A stretch of DNA of 64,000 nt, taken from positions 21,477,885 to 21,541,884 of the forward strand of contig NC_089319.1 in assembly GCF_036669915.1 (NCBI RefSeq), in the 5' to 3' direction. Source of the stretch: Pocillopora verrucosa. Taxonomy: Eukaryota > Cnidaria > Anthozoa > Scleractinia > Pocilloporidae. The position numbers were made by a program, and so were the translations under genes. The notes beneath the pieces were generated by a model. That model was not told the DNA's origin. It did no database searches and saw only the letters and a list, made by a program, of their open reading frames with translations. Below are positions 21,655 through 34,625 of this stretch, in pieces (the stretch's first letter is position 1; each line of letters starts with the position of its first letter).

Positions 21655-24600
21655 GTATAGATCCTCAGTCCTATCCTCATTTGCCAAAGGAAATACTTGT
21701 ACGAATATTTATTCGCCTTTTCCATCAGTATGTCACTGACCAGGTTAGCATGTATTTCTTGATGATTTTATACTGGTATGGTTAACTGCTTGTTTGGTAA
21801 TAAAACCATACAAATTACAGTTCCACTTAACTGAATTCACTCAACCCTTCAACTCCTTTAAGTGACCAACAATTTTTCCTTAGTATTATCGCTACAATGA
21901 TTAAAGAGATGCACACGCTGTAATTAGTCAAGGATTGCATCATATCTCGCTATAATCACCTGGTATAAGATGATTATAGTATTTCAAATTTGGTTACCTT
22001 ATATTTTGTCATTATTTGTCAGGAAGTGATAAACGTGATAGAGCAAAAGAGAATACAACAAACTCGTACTAAGCTTGGTGCAACGCTTTTTAAAAGGCCG
22101 GAAAAAAATGACGTTTTTGCTGATTGATTTAAATAAACCTGTTAAATTCTAGTGGAAACTGGCTGCTTATCTTGATACGAGTAATCAAAACAATTGGAAC
22201 AGATTGTTATCAACAAAAAAACAAGGATTTAAAACAGAATTTGAAAGCACCTAAGGGTTCACTTCAGTGAAATAATCCCATCGCCTTTTTTCGGTGGTCA
22301 AAAGGATCAACCAGGGCAAGTTGGTAATTGTAGTACCATATTCTCTTGTTCATATATTTCTTTCTTTTTATTACCTTGTTACTTAAAATGGTGTTGGTAT
22401 CTGAAGAAGAAATCTCTTTTGTGGTCACTCTGGGGTTCAAAAGTGTTAAAATTATTATATTTCTTTATCATATCTTCCAGAATCTCAATGACATTCAGTA
22501 CATCTATGAAACAAAGTAAGTTCATTACAGTGTAGAATATATCTTCAAGTGAATTAGTGTTGTACTCTAGACTCTACTTTTTGTGATAAGAAGTCTTTGA
22601 GTTTTCTAAACATATCTTTTGCCTTTTTTGATCCAGTTTCAACAAATTGACTGAGAGATATTTTGAAAAATCTCCTTGGCCTGAACCTGAATATGTTGCA
22701 AGCCTTGTGGATGGAGGTGTGTTTTAACCCTTTACACCCTAACACCCTCCCCTCCTTGACAATCTACCACTTGATTTGAAGTGATTTAAAAATTAAATAA
22801 TGATGTTTCCTTTCTTGTAGACAAAGTGTTTTTGATCCTTTACAAAGAGCTGTACTACAGACACATCTACAACAAGCTCAAGGTAAGGCTATTAACCCAT
22901 TTACTCCCAGGATCTGATTCTTATTTCTCCCTTCTAGCAAAGTTTCCTTGTAAATTAGTTGTGACAATGTAATGCTAGATCAAGATAACAACTACTTGGT
23001 AAGTTTGAGTATTCCTATTACCTTGCTGGTTTATGTAAGGATATTATAAGGAGAAGTTTTATGTTGATCACTTCTGGGAGTTTAAGGGTTAAAACAGGAG
23101 TGATATTTTTAACTAAGCATATAAATTAGGGATTTGTTGATATTCTTCTTTCCTTTAAAAATTATTTAACTGTGAAACTAATTTGATTATGGTAAATGCA
23201 AAAAGGTAAAGGTGCAAGTGAATATCAAGGTAATAAATTAACCCTGTAAATAACAGTTGATTGTGAAGTGTTATCATTGGGTTGAAGGTACCTGACCATG
23301 AAAATGACTTTTTTCCAACAAAACTCCTTTGAAAGACTCCCCTCACCTTGCGTATCACTCATCAAAATCAAACATTAGTTAGCTACGTAGGAATGTTAAG
23401 AGTTAACACCATCCTGAAATATTTTACTAAACAGTATTTTCAATCTTTGTATGTGTTCAGCCAACACTGGAACATCGCTTTGAATCTTATTTCAACTACT
23501 GTGATCTTTTCAACTACATTTTGAGTAAGTTTAGAATTTTAGAATTTTGTTTTTTGTACTGTCTAAATTTCCAATTTTGAGTAAAAAAATATTACAACTT
23601 ATTTTTCGATACAAAAATAGAAACATTCATCAAATATGCAATATCTTTTAGACACAGATGAACCAGTACCTCTCAGCTTGCCTAATCAGTGGTTGTGGGA
23701 TATTATTGATGAGTTTATTTACCAGGTTAGAAGCTTTCCTCCAGAGAGGAAATTTCTCTTACTGATCAAGTGTGAGGTCCATAGTGTAACTTAGGGAGGC
23801 CAAATTTTTTCTGCTCGGGTTTTATGGCCCAAGCACAAAGCACAAGAGTTTCTGTATTCTCATCACCTTTTTTCTCCATAATGTAATCAAAGAAAGAGGA
23901 GAAGTTACATGTTCATCACCTCTGGAAGTTAAACAAACAGTGCTTACTTTTGTGGCAGATATCTACAGGAATCGGTTGCTTTTGAAACATTCAGTATACT
24001 GGACTTAATTTACTTAATAAATGTATAATTAATCATTGGTTAATTTGAGTACACTAAATCCAATTAGGAATTTGATTTGATTATTGCATGTAAAAAATTT
24101 CAGTTCCAAGCATTTAGCCAGTACCGATCAAAGTTGTTGAAAAAGGGAGAAGATGAAGTGGAAACTCTAAGAGCAAATACAAAGGTATGCAAGGTAAAAG
24201 AATGTATAGAGAAATGTAGGTATACTACAGTTAAATACAGTCATGTAAATGCTATAGGATTCAGTAGAGGCATTTTGATAAGATGTTGTTTCATCCCAGA
24301 CTTTTTTTTTGATCAAACTAGAAGTTGGTGTGCTTGTTTTGGGAAGGGTGGAAATCTAGAGAAACAAGGGCATAGAAATTTTGATCCACAAGTACTTTTT
24401 GATGTGTGACTAAAGCTTGATTAGGGTAATTGTATCGTTTTGAAGAGATTATTTGCAATGGCAATAGAACTGAGAAGAGTCTGTTTAATCAAATCTATGA
24501 CAGAATTTGAGAGACAAATTGGTTTTAAGTTTTTATTAAATGAGCAAAAGTTAAGTCAGCAAAATGCATGATGAGTGCATGCACATGACGCATACTATCC

Positions 24601-27600
24601 AATTTCACAGGCATGATGCGTACACTGTCCAACATACAAGCATAATTGTAAAGTGTCCTATAAGCACTCAAATTGGGCTGGTGATAACCAATCATGTTTG
24701 AGAATTTATCATAGTTTTGATTAGCTGATTAATTAACATAGGAGGGGCTTTGAAGATTGAAATGATTTTCTCCACTAGGGAGAAGATAGTACAATGATGA
24801 TGAAAAATACTGTTACTATGCTGGATTGCCATTCAATCATGTCATTTATCCTGTTCTTTAGGAGGATCTTATCTTTCAGATTTGGAATGTTCACAGTGTG
24901 CTCAATGTGCTGTATTCTTTGGTGGAGAAATCCAAGATTAATCACCAGGTTGGTAGCTACAAAATATTTATAATAAATTTCTGAGCAATCCAATTGCAGT
25001 GATCTCCACATAAACATTTTTGGAGTTCCTTTTGTTTTACTTTAGACAAGACGAATACATGTAGTTTGGACATGCAATGGAGATGAATGAGAATGTTTCT
25101 CTACGTGGTTTCTTATTTTGGGATACGGTTAAAAAAAAAAACAATATGACCATCATAAGATCCTTGTTTTATTAGACGTGAATTTGCCCTTCCATTTACT
25201 AACTCAGGTTTCAACATTGGACATAATTAAGTTGTTCAAATCTGGATCACAAATTATTCTGGCAAACTACATGCAAAAATGCTCTTTAGCACTGGGGCAT
25301 TTCCACTGTAACTTTTTCTCAGTTATTTGATATCAAAAAATCTTGCAAACTGATTCCCATAAATGTTGATCACCACTGTGCAAATCAAGATATTTCTGTT
25401 CAAGTACAAACTCCACAGCTTTGGGGTTAGTTTCCTTATTTGTATGGAGGTTCTTTTTTCTTTGTGGCATGCATCCTACAAAATGACTGACATGTACTTC
25501 CATGCTAGCTTTTGTTATTTATATCTAACTCTGTACTTGAGCCAAATGGCTCTCCTAGTTGAAGCTTATCCCAGTGTCCTTAACATGAAGCTCCCCCTTC
25601 CCCTCCTACCAATTTATCAGGCTTCCCTGGTATTTTTTCAGTACTCATTTCTACTCCTGTGTGGAGAAGAGCACTGAGAGAATAAAGTGTTTTGCCCAAA
25701 AACAGAACACACTGACCTGGTCAGGTGTCAAACCCAGACCTCTGGACCCAAAGTCCAACACACTGACTATTGGGTCATCCTATCTCCTATATAAATTGTG
25801 ACCAATTTATTAATGCTTAACATCCTAATATCAGTATGCATATTCTCCATACTGTTTTCTATACATTTACCAAGGTGCTGACAAGGAGATTTTTCTTAAC
25901 AATCAAGAGCTCCTGTACTTGTTGATCATTTCCATTATTCTCATGACCTTAATGTTTGATTCAGGGGTGATTCTATAAGGAGAAATTAGATGCTAGTCTC
26001 TCTTAAGTTTTAAAGGGTTAACACAAGATTGAAGATTTAGTTTATGTTGATATGACTGTGTTTTTTTTCACAGCTTGCAAGGTATAACCAAGGGGGTGAC
26101 CCAGACTCAGTGGCTGGTGAGTTTGGGATTCATCTGCTCTACAAGATGCTGGGTTACTTCAGTCTGATAGGTTTGCTACGACTGCACTCACAGCTTGGCG
26201 ATTATGTTCAGGCCTTCAAAGTTCTGGAGAATGTCGAGCTAAACAAGAAGGTAAACTGAGGAGTAAAATAACAGTTAGAAATACTGGAGTGATGAGATAA
26301 TAGTCACATTGGTCAGTTGAAACAAAGGTTGACATTATATGAAGGAGAAAATGAGAACTCAAAATAAAAACCATAACTGAAAAAAGGTTTAGAAAAATAA
26401 GAGTGACTTAGTCGCAGTCAGTTTCAGTCTTGCATTGGTTTGGTCGAGGGGCTGTAGCAAGTTTTGTTCACCAATCACAGGGTGTTAAGCACATGCAATC
26501 AAACCAATCCTTCATTACTTGAAATTGAAGTGAAAATTTCTCTTACTCAAATGCAAAGAGGTTTTTTCATTTTCATATTTTTCTGTTTTTTCCTAGCTTT
26601 GTACAGGAATTTTTGCATTGCATCTCTATGTAACCTATACATATAGTACAGGGAATAGGTAGCATCCACTAGCTGATACAAATTTTGCCATTTCTCATCA
26701 CCAATTTTTGGATAATGTCAAGTGATATTGTAAGGATAATTTAAATGTACATCTCTTTCAAATTAAATCACTCACTGAATGATATATAAAATTTTTTGGA
26801 GATTCACACTATACCAATACACTGTACAACAGTGATATGTATGTTGTCTCCCAACAGAGTCTGTACTCAAACGTTTCAGCCTGCCAGATCACTACCTACT
26901 ACTATGTTGGGTTTGCATACCTCATGATGAAGAGGTACCAGGTAAGGAAGGTCTAGCAGCATGAAGCAGGAGTGAATATATAGTTATAGACTGTCAGACA
27001 GGATAATACTGGGCTTGAGTTCAAGGCATACTAAAGCCAAATATTTTTGGGTCCAGCCCAACCAAAATTAGTTCTTTGACTACATAAGTTTCATTGCTGA
27101 TTGCAGACCACTTGCTTGTGACCATTTAAATTTGGGCTTAGAACTCAGGATTTACACTATACAGTGTAACAGAAATTCTAATTTTCTCAACCAAGGACTT
27201 TATGATTGTTACCAGAAGATGAATGAACCCTTACCTTCCCCCCTTGTTTTGGATCAGCAGATTGCATATTTTATCCTCATTTGAAGTTGTCAAGTTATGA
27301 ATTTGGCTTGAAGAGAAAAAAAAATAAAGAAAGAACAACATCCAGGAATCCTCCCTCCTGAAGTAGGGCAGGATATCTCTGTGTTTAACCAGAATTATAG
27401 AACATGATCTGTTTCTATTCTAGGATGCTATTCGCAGTTTCTCCAATATTCTCCTTTACATTCAGAGCACCAAAAATATGTTCCAAACTAAATCCTATCA
27501 GTATGAACAGGTGAGAAGTCCCACAAGGGGTCATCAGCGTAAATGGAGTCTTTATTTATTTTACTTATTATTTTCAAAGAAGGTTTGCACAGACACTGAT

Positions 27601-30600
27601 CTCTTTCTGTCAGACATCAGATAGGAGACTGAGAGCATTGATGTTTACTAATTAAACATTAAGGTCAAGATTTTTTCTACCCTTATCAAATATCACACAA
27701 AGAAATTAATTGTTTTTGAGAATAAATTTACTAGTCATTAAAAACTTCACAACAAGTTTGTTTTGCTTTTTAGGCTGCCCACTTTTCACACCATCTATCA
27801 TGGAATAGATAGCAAGAAGCTATCTGTCCCATGATAGATAGATGGTAGAAGTTTGGTATTTTTATCAATGGACATTACCTTAGTAATGTTTCTTACCCAT
27901 AGATAATGAAGAAGAATGATCAGATGTATGTACTGCTGGCCATCTGTCTGTCATTATATCCACAGGTATTTAGTTCTCATTCTCATGGATCAGTCATTAT
28001 TTTCTTTCCAGGGGGAGGGGGTTCGGAGGATTTTGGGGTGATCACATGGTTTTCAGGGGGAAAGGAAGGGAATCGGTCCCCAACAGATGGGGGGGGACTA
28101 GACAAAATTGAGAGCCAACTAACTGCCAATGAAAGGGTATCATAAGAGTACAGAGCCTCATAGGGAATCAGGTAAAATTTATTGTGATGCAAACAATATC
28201 CTCCTTAAACACCCCCCCCCCACTTCTTGATAAAGAATGATCAGATCCTTTTTCAACCTTAGGTGTAGTTGATGTTGTTTTGTTTTTTTCAGTTTTTCTT
28301 ATCAAACTCAAAAAAGCACATGATGAGAGTTTACAAAACTGTGTCTTTGTTGCAGCGAATTGATGAGTATGTTCACTCACAACTGAGGGAGAAAAATGCA
28401 GATAGGTTGCAACAACTTCAGGATGGGTATGTTGAGTGTGTTTTTGTTTTTTTGTTTTCTGGATCTGTGCCTCTTTGTTAAAAATTCTTTATTTGCACAC
28501 TGGAATAAGGTTCAAGCTGTGGCTTTGACCTTCCCGAAAGTTTAAGCGTACATGAGCATAACTGTGTGTATTAATTAATTTTTTCAATTGTTTCTTCCAT
28601 TTTCTTCCTACAGAGATTTGCAGACATTTGAAGAGTCGTTCTCGTATGCTTGTCCTAAGTTTATCTTTCCAGTCCCTCCAAACTTTGATGCCCCTCCAGC
28701 TAATTTTAACGGGGTAAGGACATTTTAGGGCAAACTTCAAATAGTTTTGCTTAACTTCCCTGTGGGATTGGTTCAGAAAACTGGCGCCACTTTGTTAACC
28801 TGAGATTCCAAACTAAAACCAATTGTGAATTAGTCCCTTGGGTCTTCATGTGCCAAGGGCATGTTGGCTTGATGTAGAGTTTTCATTGGATTCTTATTTA
28901 TTTGCTCTGATTAGTTGATGTGATTTCTGCACACTTTCAGTCAAGTTACAGAGACACATGATCTACTTATATGAATTTTGAATTCGTCTGAAGATAAATG
29001 GATCAAATGAGACTTTGAAATGTGAGCTCTTGAATTCTTCATCACAATTGTTTTACCCTTTAGCCCCTAAGAGTGACTAGCATCTAACTTCTCCCTACAG
29101 TATCACCACCAAATCAAACATTAATGTCATGAGAATAAAGGAGGTGATCACCAACTAAAGAAACCCTATATTGTTAGACAAATTCTCCTTGTCAGCAGCT
29201 TTGTAAATGTATGAAGAACAGTATGGAGAATATGAATACTGATGTTGGGGTGTAAAGGGTTAAATCCTTAGTGATTTTTTTAATTTTACAGTTCTTTCAA
29301 TTGCATCCTTTTCTTGTCTTTTCCAGGAACCGTTTCATCTTCAGCTGAAGGTTTTCATGAATGAAGTGTTGCAGCAGTCTCTGATACCAGTAATTAGAAG
29401 GTAAGGTTTAAAACAAAAGTTTTTGCCAGTTTTAATTTAGAATCAGTGTGGCCATCACTTGACTTGCTTTCAACAATCAAACTTACATTGCCCAAATAAC
29501 ATTGTTATATTCTTTAGACTGCTTTTTGATTAAGCATCATGAAACCAAATTCAAAATAATCATAGCCAATCAGGACTAGGTAAACATTACTAATAGCCAA
29601 TGAAAACCAGGCACAACAGTAACCAGTGTTAAATGTGGGAAAAATGTGTGTAACAAAATTGCGATTGCTTTAGTTTTGTATCTGATTAGCTGGGTGAATG
29701 GCGTGAGATTTTTAGACCAATCGCAGTGCAAATGAAATCAAAAACAGTGCAATTCGTATCAGTTCACCTATTCTTTGCAATTAAATGCCCCATTCTGCAA
29801 CTTTGATCGATAAGTTTTGTCAAAGATGCAAGTAAACCTCCACTTTCATCATGGAAAGTTTGTTTGCCTTTTGTTATTTTCAGCTATTTGAAGTTGTACC
29901 CCACAATGCCCATTGCAAAGCTTGCTGCATTTTTAAACATGGTGAGTTGAAAGAACCTCTTTTCCACAATGAATAAAACCCTTTGTTCTTCTTCTTTTCT
30001 TTTTTTTTGGGGGGGGGGGGGTGCTGAGAGAAGTGAAAACAAAAACTTCATTCTCTGCACAGAATGGGTTTTAATCTTGTTAAGTTATTGCTTGTGTTCC
30101 TTCTGTAGGATGAGAGTCAGTTGAGGACCCAACTGCTCTGCTTCAAGGTAAGCCTCGAAACAAAATTTTCACAGGGTTAGTATGGTAAAGTGCAGTTCAC
30201 AGCATTTGGTGAAAAACTATCCTTTACTTGTCTTGGTAACCCTCATTGCTTCCCCTTCACAGCATAAACAGAGAAATCTTGTGTGGACGAAAGGAACAAA
30301 TGCTCTTGAGGGAGACCTCCAGTCTTCTTCTGAAGTGGACTTTTACATTGACCAGGTGAAAAAAAACATCCTTTCGTGAGAGTAACACCAACCCTGAAAT
30401 TAAGATGTAGAAAAATGTAAAGTAACCCTGACAACCTATCAGATTGCTGGGTAATACCTTACAGAGCCAATGAGAACTCTTAAACTTAAAAAAAGCAAAT
30501 CACTTACATGTAAAACTTGAGAAAAATATGGGGAGTCAAGTCGTGACTGGGTTTGCTGTCGATTTGGATTGGTTGAGAAGGGTGCAAAAGGTTTTTTCAG

Positions 30601-31516
30601 ACCAATCATTACAATGGGCAAAACCAAAGTAGTACATGCAATTGAAGATGGCTCTAATTGCATTAGGTAATGGATGATGAATTTGTTTGTTTTTTTGAAA
30701 AACATACTCAATTTTAAGTAGATAAGGTCATCTCAAATATGTTCTCTAGAACAAAACAGTTTTCCTCCTCTCAAAAATGGTTATTTTTCCTTGATAAATA
30801 CTTTTCTCCTACTTTCAGGATATGATACACATCGCAGATACGAAAGTTGAACGGCGGTATGAAGATTTCTTTATTAAACAGATTCACAAGTTTGAGGAGG
30901 TAAGACTGGTCCCTCATTCTCTACAAGCATGTTAATAAACTCCAGCTATAGGCTACCTGCCCCCCCCCTCCTCTTATCCACCCTTTTGGTTACCACCCAA
31001 TAATATGAATGTTTTATGGCCAAAATAACACTCGTCACAGAACACTCAGAACTAAGAAAAGAGGGCAACAACCACTTTCTACAATGCTGTTTTGTAAAAT
31101 AACGTGATAAGAGGAAAGTTTTATGAGATAGAGCTGAGAGCAAATAGTTAAAGTGACAATGGTCTAGACACTGTCAAAGAAAAATGGTATTCACTCAAAA
31201 AGCGACGCTGCAAGCTCTCATGTATTGTGCTGCGGTATTTGCAGCTAAGCCCGCGAATTTCAAGCTGGCGAGTGTGCAAAAGGTTCTTGAGGGGTGTGGT
31301 CTCATGCCAGAATTCTTGCAGCCCCCCTCGCACATTGCCCACCCAATCGGATCCCGGAGGCTTTGCCGCTCGTGTCCTAATGCCTACTGATCGCGATCTG
31401 TTGCTTTGCCAAGAGGTGATGATGTTTGAGATGCTGCTGAGACACAACTTTTGACAAGTTACTTGTTCTTCCTCTTTCAGGTCACAAGGAAAATCCAAGC
31501 ATTCAGTAACACTTAA
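21655..31516 (+). CDS. EIF3L: Eukaryotic translation initiation factor 3 subunit L (first exon missing)
   Basis: EIF3L is a PCI-family, non-core subunit of cytoplasmic eIF3, which acts in 43S assembly. Twenty exons: 21655-21743, 22481-22515, 22637-22716, 22821-22882, 23461-23524, 23652-23725, 24104-24184, 24880-24948, 26074-26250, 26858-26941, 27424-27510, 27903-27965, 28356-28426, 28614-28713, 29327-29400, 29884-29941, 30109-30147, 30263-30355, 30819-30899, 31481-31516. All phases agree and about 505 codons are covered. Clear family blocks include [63 protein letters not shown] and [14 protein letters not shown]. The last exon ([11 protein letters not shown], stop) replaces the usual C-terminus. 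Human EIF3L is 564 aa, so about 55-60 N-terminal residues are unaccounted for. The first exon found begins in phase 1 ([14 protein letters not shown]), so an upstream exon must exist. Introns carry several MITEs. Confidence 0.93.
22891..23091. repeat. Dispersed MITE-like repeat, family 1
   Basis: Begins TTAACCCATTTACTCCCAGGA and ends TCTGGGAGTTTAAGGGTTAA, so the ends are inverted copies. Same family as 52124-52303; a partial relative is at about 23850-23930. Lies in an EIF3L intron. Confidence 0.65.
25690..25785 (-). mobile_element. tRNA-like SINE fragment in an EIF3L intron
   Basis: On the minus strand it reads like a decayed tRNA. There is an anticodon arm with 5-bp stem TTGGA/TCCAG around the 7-nt loop CTTTGGG (anticodon TTG, Gln-like), followed by a degenerate B box GGTTTGACACC. 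The mismatched B box and poor acceptor stem argue against a working tRNA gene. Confidence 0.55.
25805..26024. repeat. Dispersed MITE-like repeat, family 2
   Basis: Carries CTAATATCAGTATGCATATTCTCC and ends TTTTAAAGGGTTAA. Related copies lie at 29046-29265 (opposite orientation), 53737-53850 (partial, opposite orientation) and 63491-63700. Lies in an EIF3L intron. Confidence 0.65.
27791..27845. repeat. Short foldback in an EIF3L intron
   Basis: CCATCTATCATGG...ATAGATAGC (27791-27813) and GCTATCT...CCATGATAGATAGATGG (27819-27845) are inverted copies with a few mismatches, giving a strong hairpin. Confidence 0.6.
29046..29265. repeat. Dispersed MITE-like repeat, family 2, inverted
   Basis: Begins TTTTACCCTTTAGCCCCTAA and ends TGGGGTGTAAAGGGTTAA. 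It is the reverse orientation of the repeats at 25805 and 63491. Confidence 0.65.
31184..31440. other. Unidentified GC-richer block in the last EIF3L intron
   Basis: A stretch visibly richer in GC than the surrounding intron. It is open in a plus frame (31184-31390) and on the minus strand (31588-31148, 146 aa). The minus frame reads [16 protein letters not shown] and [15 protein letters not shown] with no family I recognise. It overlaps the acceptor and last exon of EIF3L only at the minus frame's start. It could be a captured gene fragment, a structured RNA, a SINE, or chance. Confidence 0.3.
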
Positions 31517-31789
31517 ACAATCATCTGAGGAAAGATACTGTTTAGAGGAGAATGAGATAAAATCCAGAGAAACACTGATACTAATCATCTATCCATCCCA
31601 GTGTACTCCTTTTTGCAATCTGTGATATCATTAGAAGTTTATTTTACTGGCTTTGCCAACAATACATATAATGTAAGAAATGGGTAAATTACATAACAGT
31701 AATGGGTAGGCAACCACAACAGCGATAACTAATTACTGTGGTCTCAGGAAAATTAAAGTAGTAAAAAGATTACATCAGTAATTAATAAT

Positions 31790-33830
31790 TAAGAACAGCA
31801 TGGAGTTGGTGTTGTTTTCAGACTGCGATATGAATTACATTTTGCATAGATAGTTTTATAAGTCCTAGGATAGTCAATGTCAAAGATCTCTTGGAGTGCA
31901 GTTGAATAATAACACATCAAAGCACGTTTGAAGTCATTTACATTGTTCACACTTAGGTTAAGCTAGTCTAGCAGTGTGTTCCAGATTCTTATTTTTCATA
32001 CAATAAATGACCGTTAAAAAGTTGAAGTCTTGCATTTAGGTACAGAGTATTTGGTAACAGCCGTATTGGCAGACAATCCTCTATGTCTTGTAGAACGAGC
32101 AATAGGAACAATTGTAGGGTCTATATCCAGTAACATATCTACCGGTAAGTACTTATGCCAGTAGCTGATAGGTAGTAAGGAAAGGGCTTCTAGCCGTTGT
32201 TCATAACTCTGACAGCATGAGAGTGGTAGTGTCAAGGTATATTTTGTAGCCCATCTCTGTATTTTTTCTAGATTTGAGATGAATAAATAGATTGTGGTGC
32301 CCAAACTTGTTTCGCTTAGCCCAGATGTGGTCTAACGATGGTTAAATAGATTGATCTTCTTACATCGGTACTTTGTATATGACACGTAAATCGTTTAACA
32401 AACCCATGCAACTTGTTTGCATGCACCGAGCATTGCTCTGATTCCATATTGGGTGAGTGGAAACTCCGACACCAAGATCACGTTCGTGACTTGTTTTCTC
32501 CAACATAGCTTCATTCATATCGTAGGCAGTGTTCAGTGGCTTGGTTTTATGCGTGGTGGACCACGATCTGACATTATTTAAGTCTAGGTTGAATAGTTTC
32601 CCTCCAATACCAAAGATATGAAGCTTGAACAAGAGTTGGGCGTGGTTCACTTTGTCAAAGGCTTTTGACATGGCCAGATAAATGACTTCAATCTGACTTC
32701 CTCTATCAAGCAGGCGACCAATACAATCCAGTGTTTCGATAAGGTTGATGGTACAGGATTTTCCTTTTAAAAAGCCATTTTGATGTTTAGTCACTCGGTT
32801 ACATAGATGAGTTTTAATTATATTCAGAATACATCTTTCCAGTACTTTAGAAACTGTGGGTAATAGAGATATTAGTGGATAGTTCTCTACTTGTTGGAAA
32901 TAACCTGAGAACAGGGACTATGTTGGCCAGTCTTTTGGTATGGTACCAGAGCTGAGTGATCAATTGAACAACAAGCAAAGTGAAGGTGCAATGACATCAG
33001 TGGCTTCTTTGAGTAGTTTTGCTGGTATTCCATCAGTACCATTGGCCTTTAAACAATCTAAGGAACATAGACAATATTTTACTTCCTCCACCGTTAAACT
33101 CAGATCTGTTAAGATTGGTGGGTCACTGGTACAGGTGCGATATTGGGGGGTTGAACTTTCGTTGAATACTGATGCAAAGTAACGATTAAATAAGTTAGTA
33201 ACCCCCGAAGGACTGGATGAAGTACCTACATCAGTCATTGACATCTGTGTTGGAACCGATCGAGATTCATCTTTATGTCTTAAGACTGTCCAGAGCCGTT
33301 TTGGTTTATCCTTTACTTCTTTCTCGAGGTCGTCTAAAAATCTCTCGTGGCTATCGCGTAGGAGTTGTTTAACCTCTGATTGCAGAGCTTTACATTTCTC
33401 TCTGAGGTACGTGGTTGGAGATGTTTCGAGTTTCCTCCGAACTCTTTCTTTTCGTTTAATTTTATGTAGAATAGAGCTGTTTATCCAAGGAGGTGGGTTA
33501 TGACCCCTAACTCTTTAAGTAGGGACGAAGTCAGAGACCGCGGCTAGAAAGGTGTCCTTTCAATGTTGCCAGACATCATCGATATTATCATTTACTAACT
33601 GTAGAGAGAGGTTGACCGGATTCAGAGCATGACGTAGACCAGCAAAATCGGCTTTTTTGTAATTGGAAACATTTCTGTGGATTTTCGTTGGTCCTTTTAC
33701 CAATGGCCATGAGATAAGAGAATGTGGCTCGTCAGACAACACACTAGAGTATGATCTTGGAAGAGTTATCGATCGAACGCGATTTATTTCATGCAAGTCC
33801 TATTGTGACCTCAGCTATAATGTTTTCCAT
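31790..33830 (-). mobile_element. Degenerate non-LTR retrotransposon (LINE), ORF2 remnant
   Basis: Read on the minus strand, order is kept. A pre-RT region (NYKKADFAGLR, 33796-33560) comes first, then a linker with HNPPPWINSSI and KRLWTVLRHKDESRSVPTQ. RT motifs follow: FNRYFASVFNESS and LKANGTDGIPAKLL (33244-32960), then NGFLKGKSCTINL and VIYLAMSKAFDKVNH (32794-32360). A C-terminal part with LEKIQRWATKYTLTLP and VPKCKTSTF (32304-32014) runs on to about 31790. The reading frame is broken between blocks. The segment between GIGGKLF and HERDLGV is far too short and lacks the F/Y-A-D-D catalytic motif. Clade looks jockey/CR1-like. It lies just downstream of EIF3L. Confidence 0.85.
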
Positions 33831-34044
33831 AACCGCTAGCTGCTTGGCCAAACCAGTAACTAATTTCGTGGCTATGCGAGCCACCAATAACCACGTGGAA
33901 TATCGATAAGCCAAACACCATGAAGTTTATTTCAACATAGTACTACAGGAGTCTGTTACGGCACCTTTTGTCATGCAACACGATATGGGTAGTAAATCGA
34001 ACCCACCCTGCCTTCTTGAGTTTTTAATTTTAGATTACTGCAAA

Positions 34045-34400
34045 TGGTAACGTGATTGACAGTAACAACACAATTCATTTGCATGCTCATGTGACAAGAT
34101 GTGGTAAAACTGGTGACGTGACTTTTCTGAGATGATTTTGGTGTCACTTTCTGGGTGTTACGATATTTTACACCAAATTAATTTAGTTTTTGAACTTAGT
34201 AGTTGTCTTACACTTTTTTCCTGTTTTCCTTCTATGTAAAAAAAATTTAAGCTTACAGAATATCACAAATTGTGTGAAGCACCTTTATTTTGAAATCCTT
34301 CAAAGCAGAGCTCTACTCGAAGTTTGGACATGGAAACTGACATTCTTCAAATTAGAAAGACAATATATTCAAAGTTCTTGAGCTCTTATGTTTAACATTC
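34045..34400. repeat. Duplicated segment of a Caskin intron
   Basis: Closely matches 50400-50765, the intron just upstream of a Caskin exon. Examples are GTAACGTGATTGACAGTAAC at the start and AAAGACAATATATTCAAAG near the end. Here it lies between the LINE and the LST8 pseudogene. It is one of several pieces of Caskin carried elsewhere in the window. Confidence 0.75.
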
Positions 34401-34625
34401 AAATATTTTAAATCGAAGCTGTACTCTTTGACATTGTAAATTATGAGACTTGGGATAAAAAAACAAACAAACAAATGAAAGGTTATACCTTAACTTGCAG
34501 TAGTTTTTATGTAATTCTTAATAATCTTAACACAGTTGCAAAAGATGAACTTCATTCATTTGGCCAATATCCAGCTGTATTATGCATAGTCTATATAACA
34601 TAACTGCACTCATGTTCAGACATAC

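Noticed and set aside
24077..24409. 110-aa open frame as a separate gene
   Set aside because: Its first part is EIF3L exon 24104-24184; the rest is intron read-through.
25363..25677. 104-aa hydrophobic open frame in an EIF3L intron
   Set aside because: No start context, no family motif, ends in a SINE-rich stretch; most likely chance.
27906..28145. 79-aa open frame with Gly/Ser-rich end
   Set aside because: It is EIF3L exon 27903-27965 read through its donor.
31148..31588. 146-aa minus-strand open frame as a protein gene
   Set aside because: It runs over the EIF3L terminal exon and has no recognisable domain; kept only as an unexplained block.
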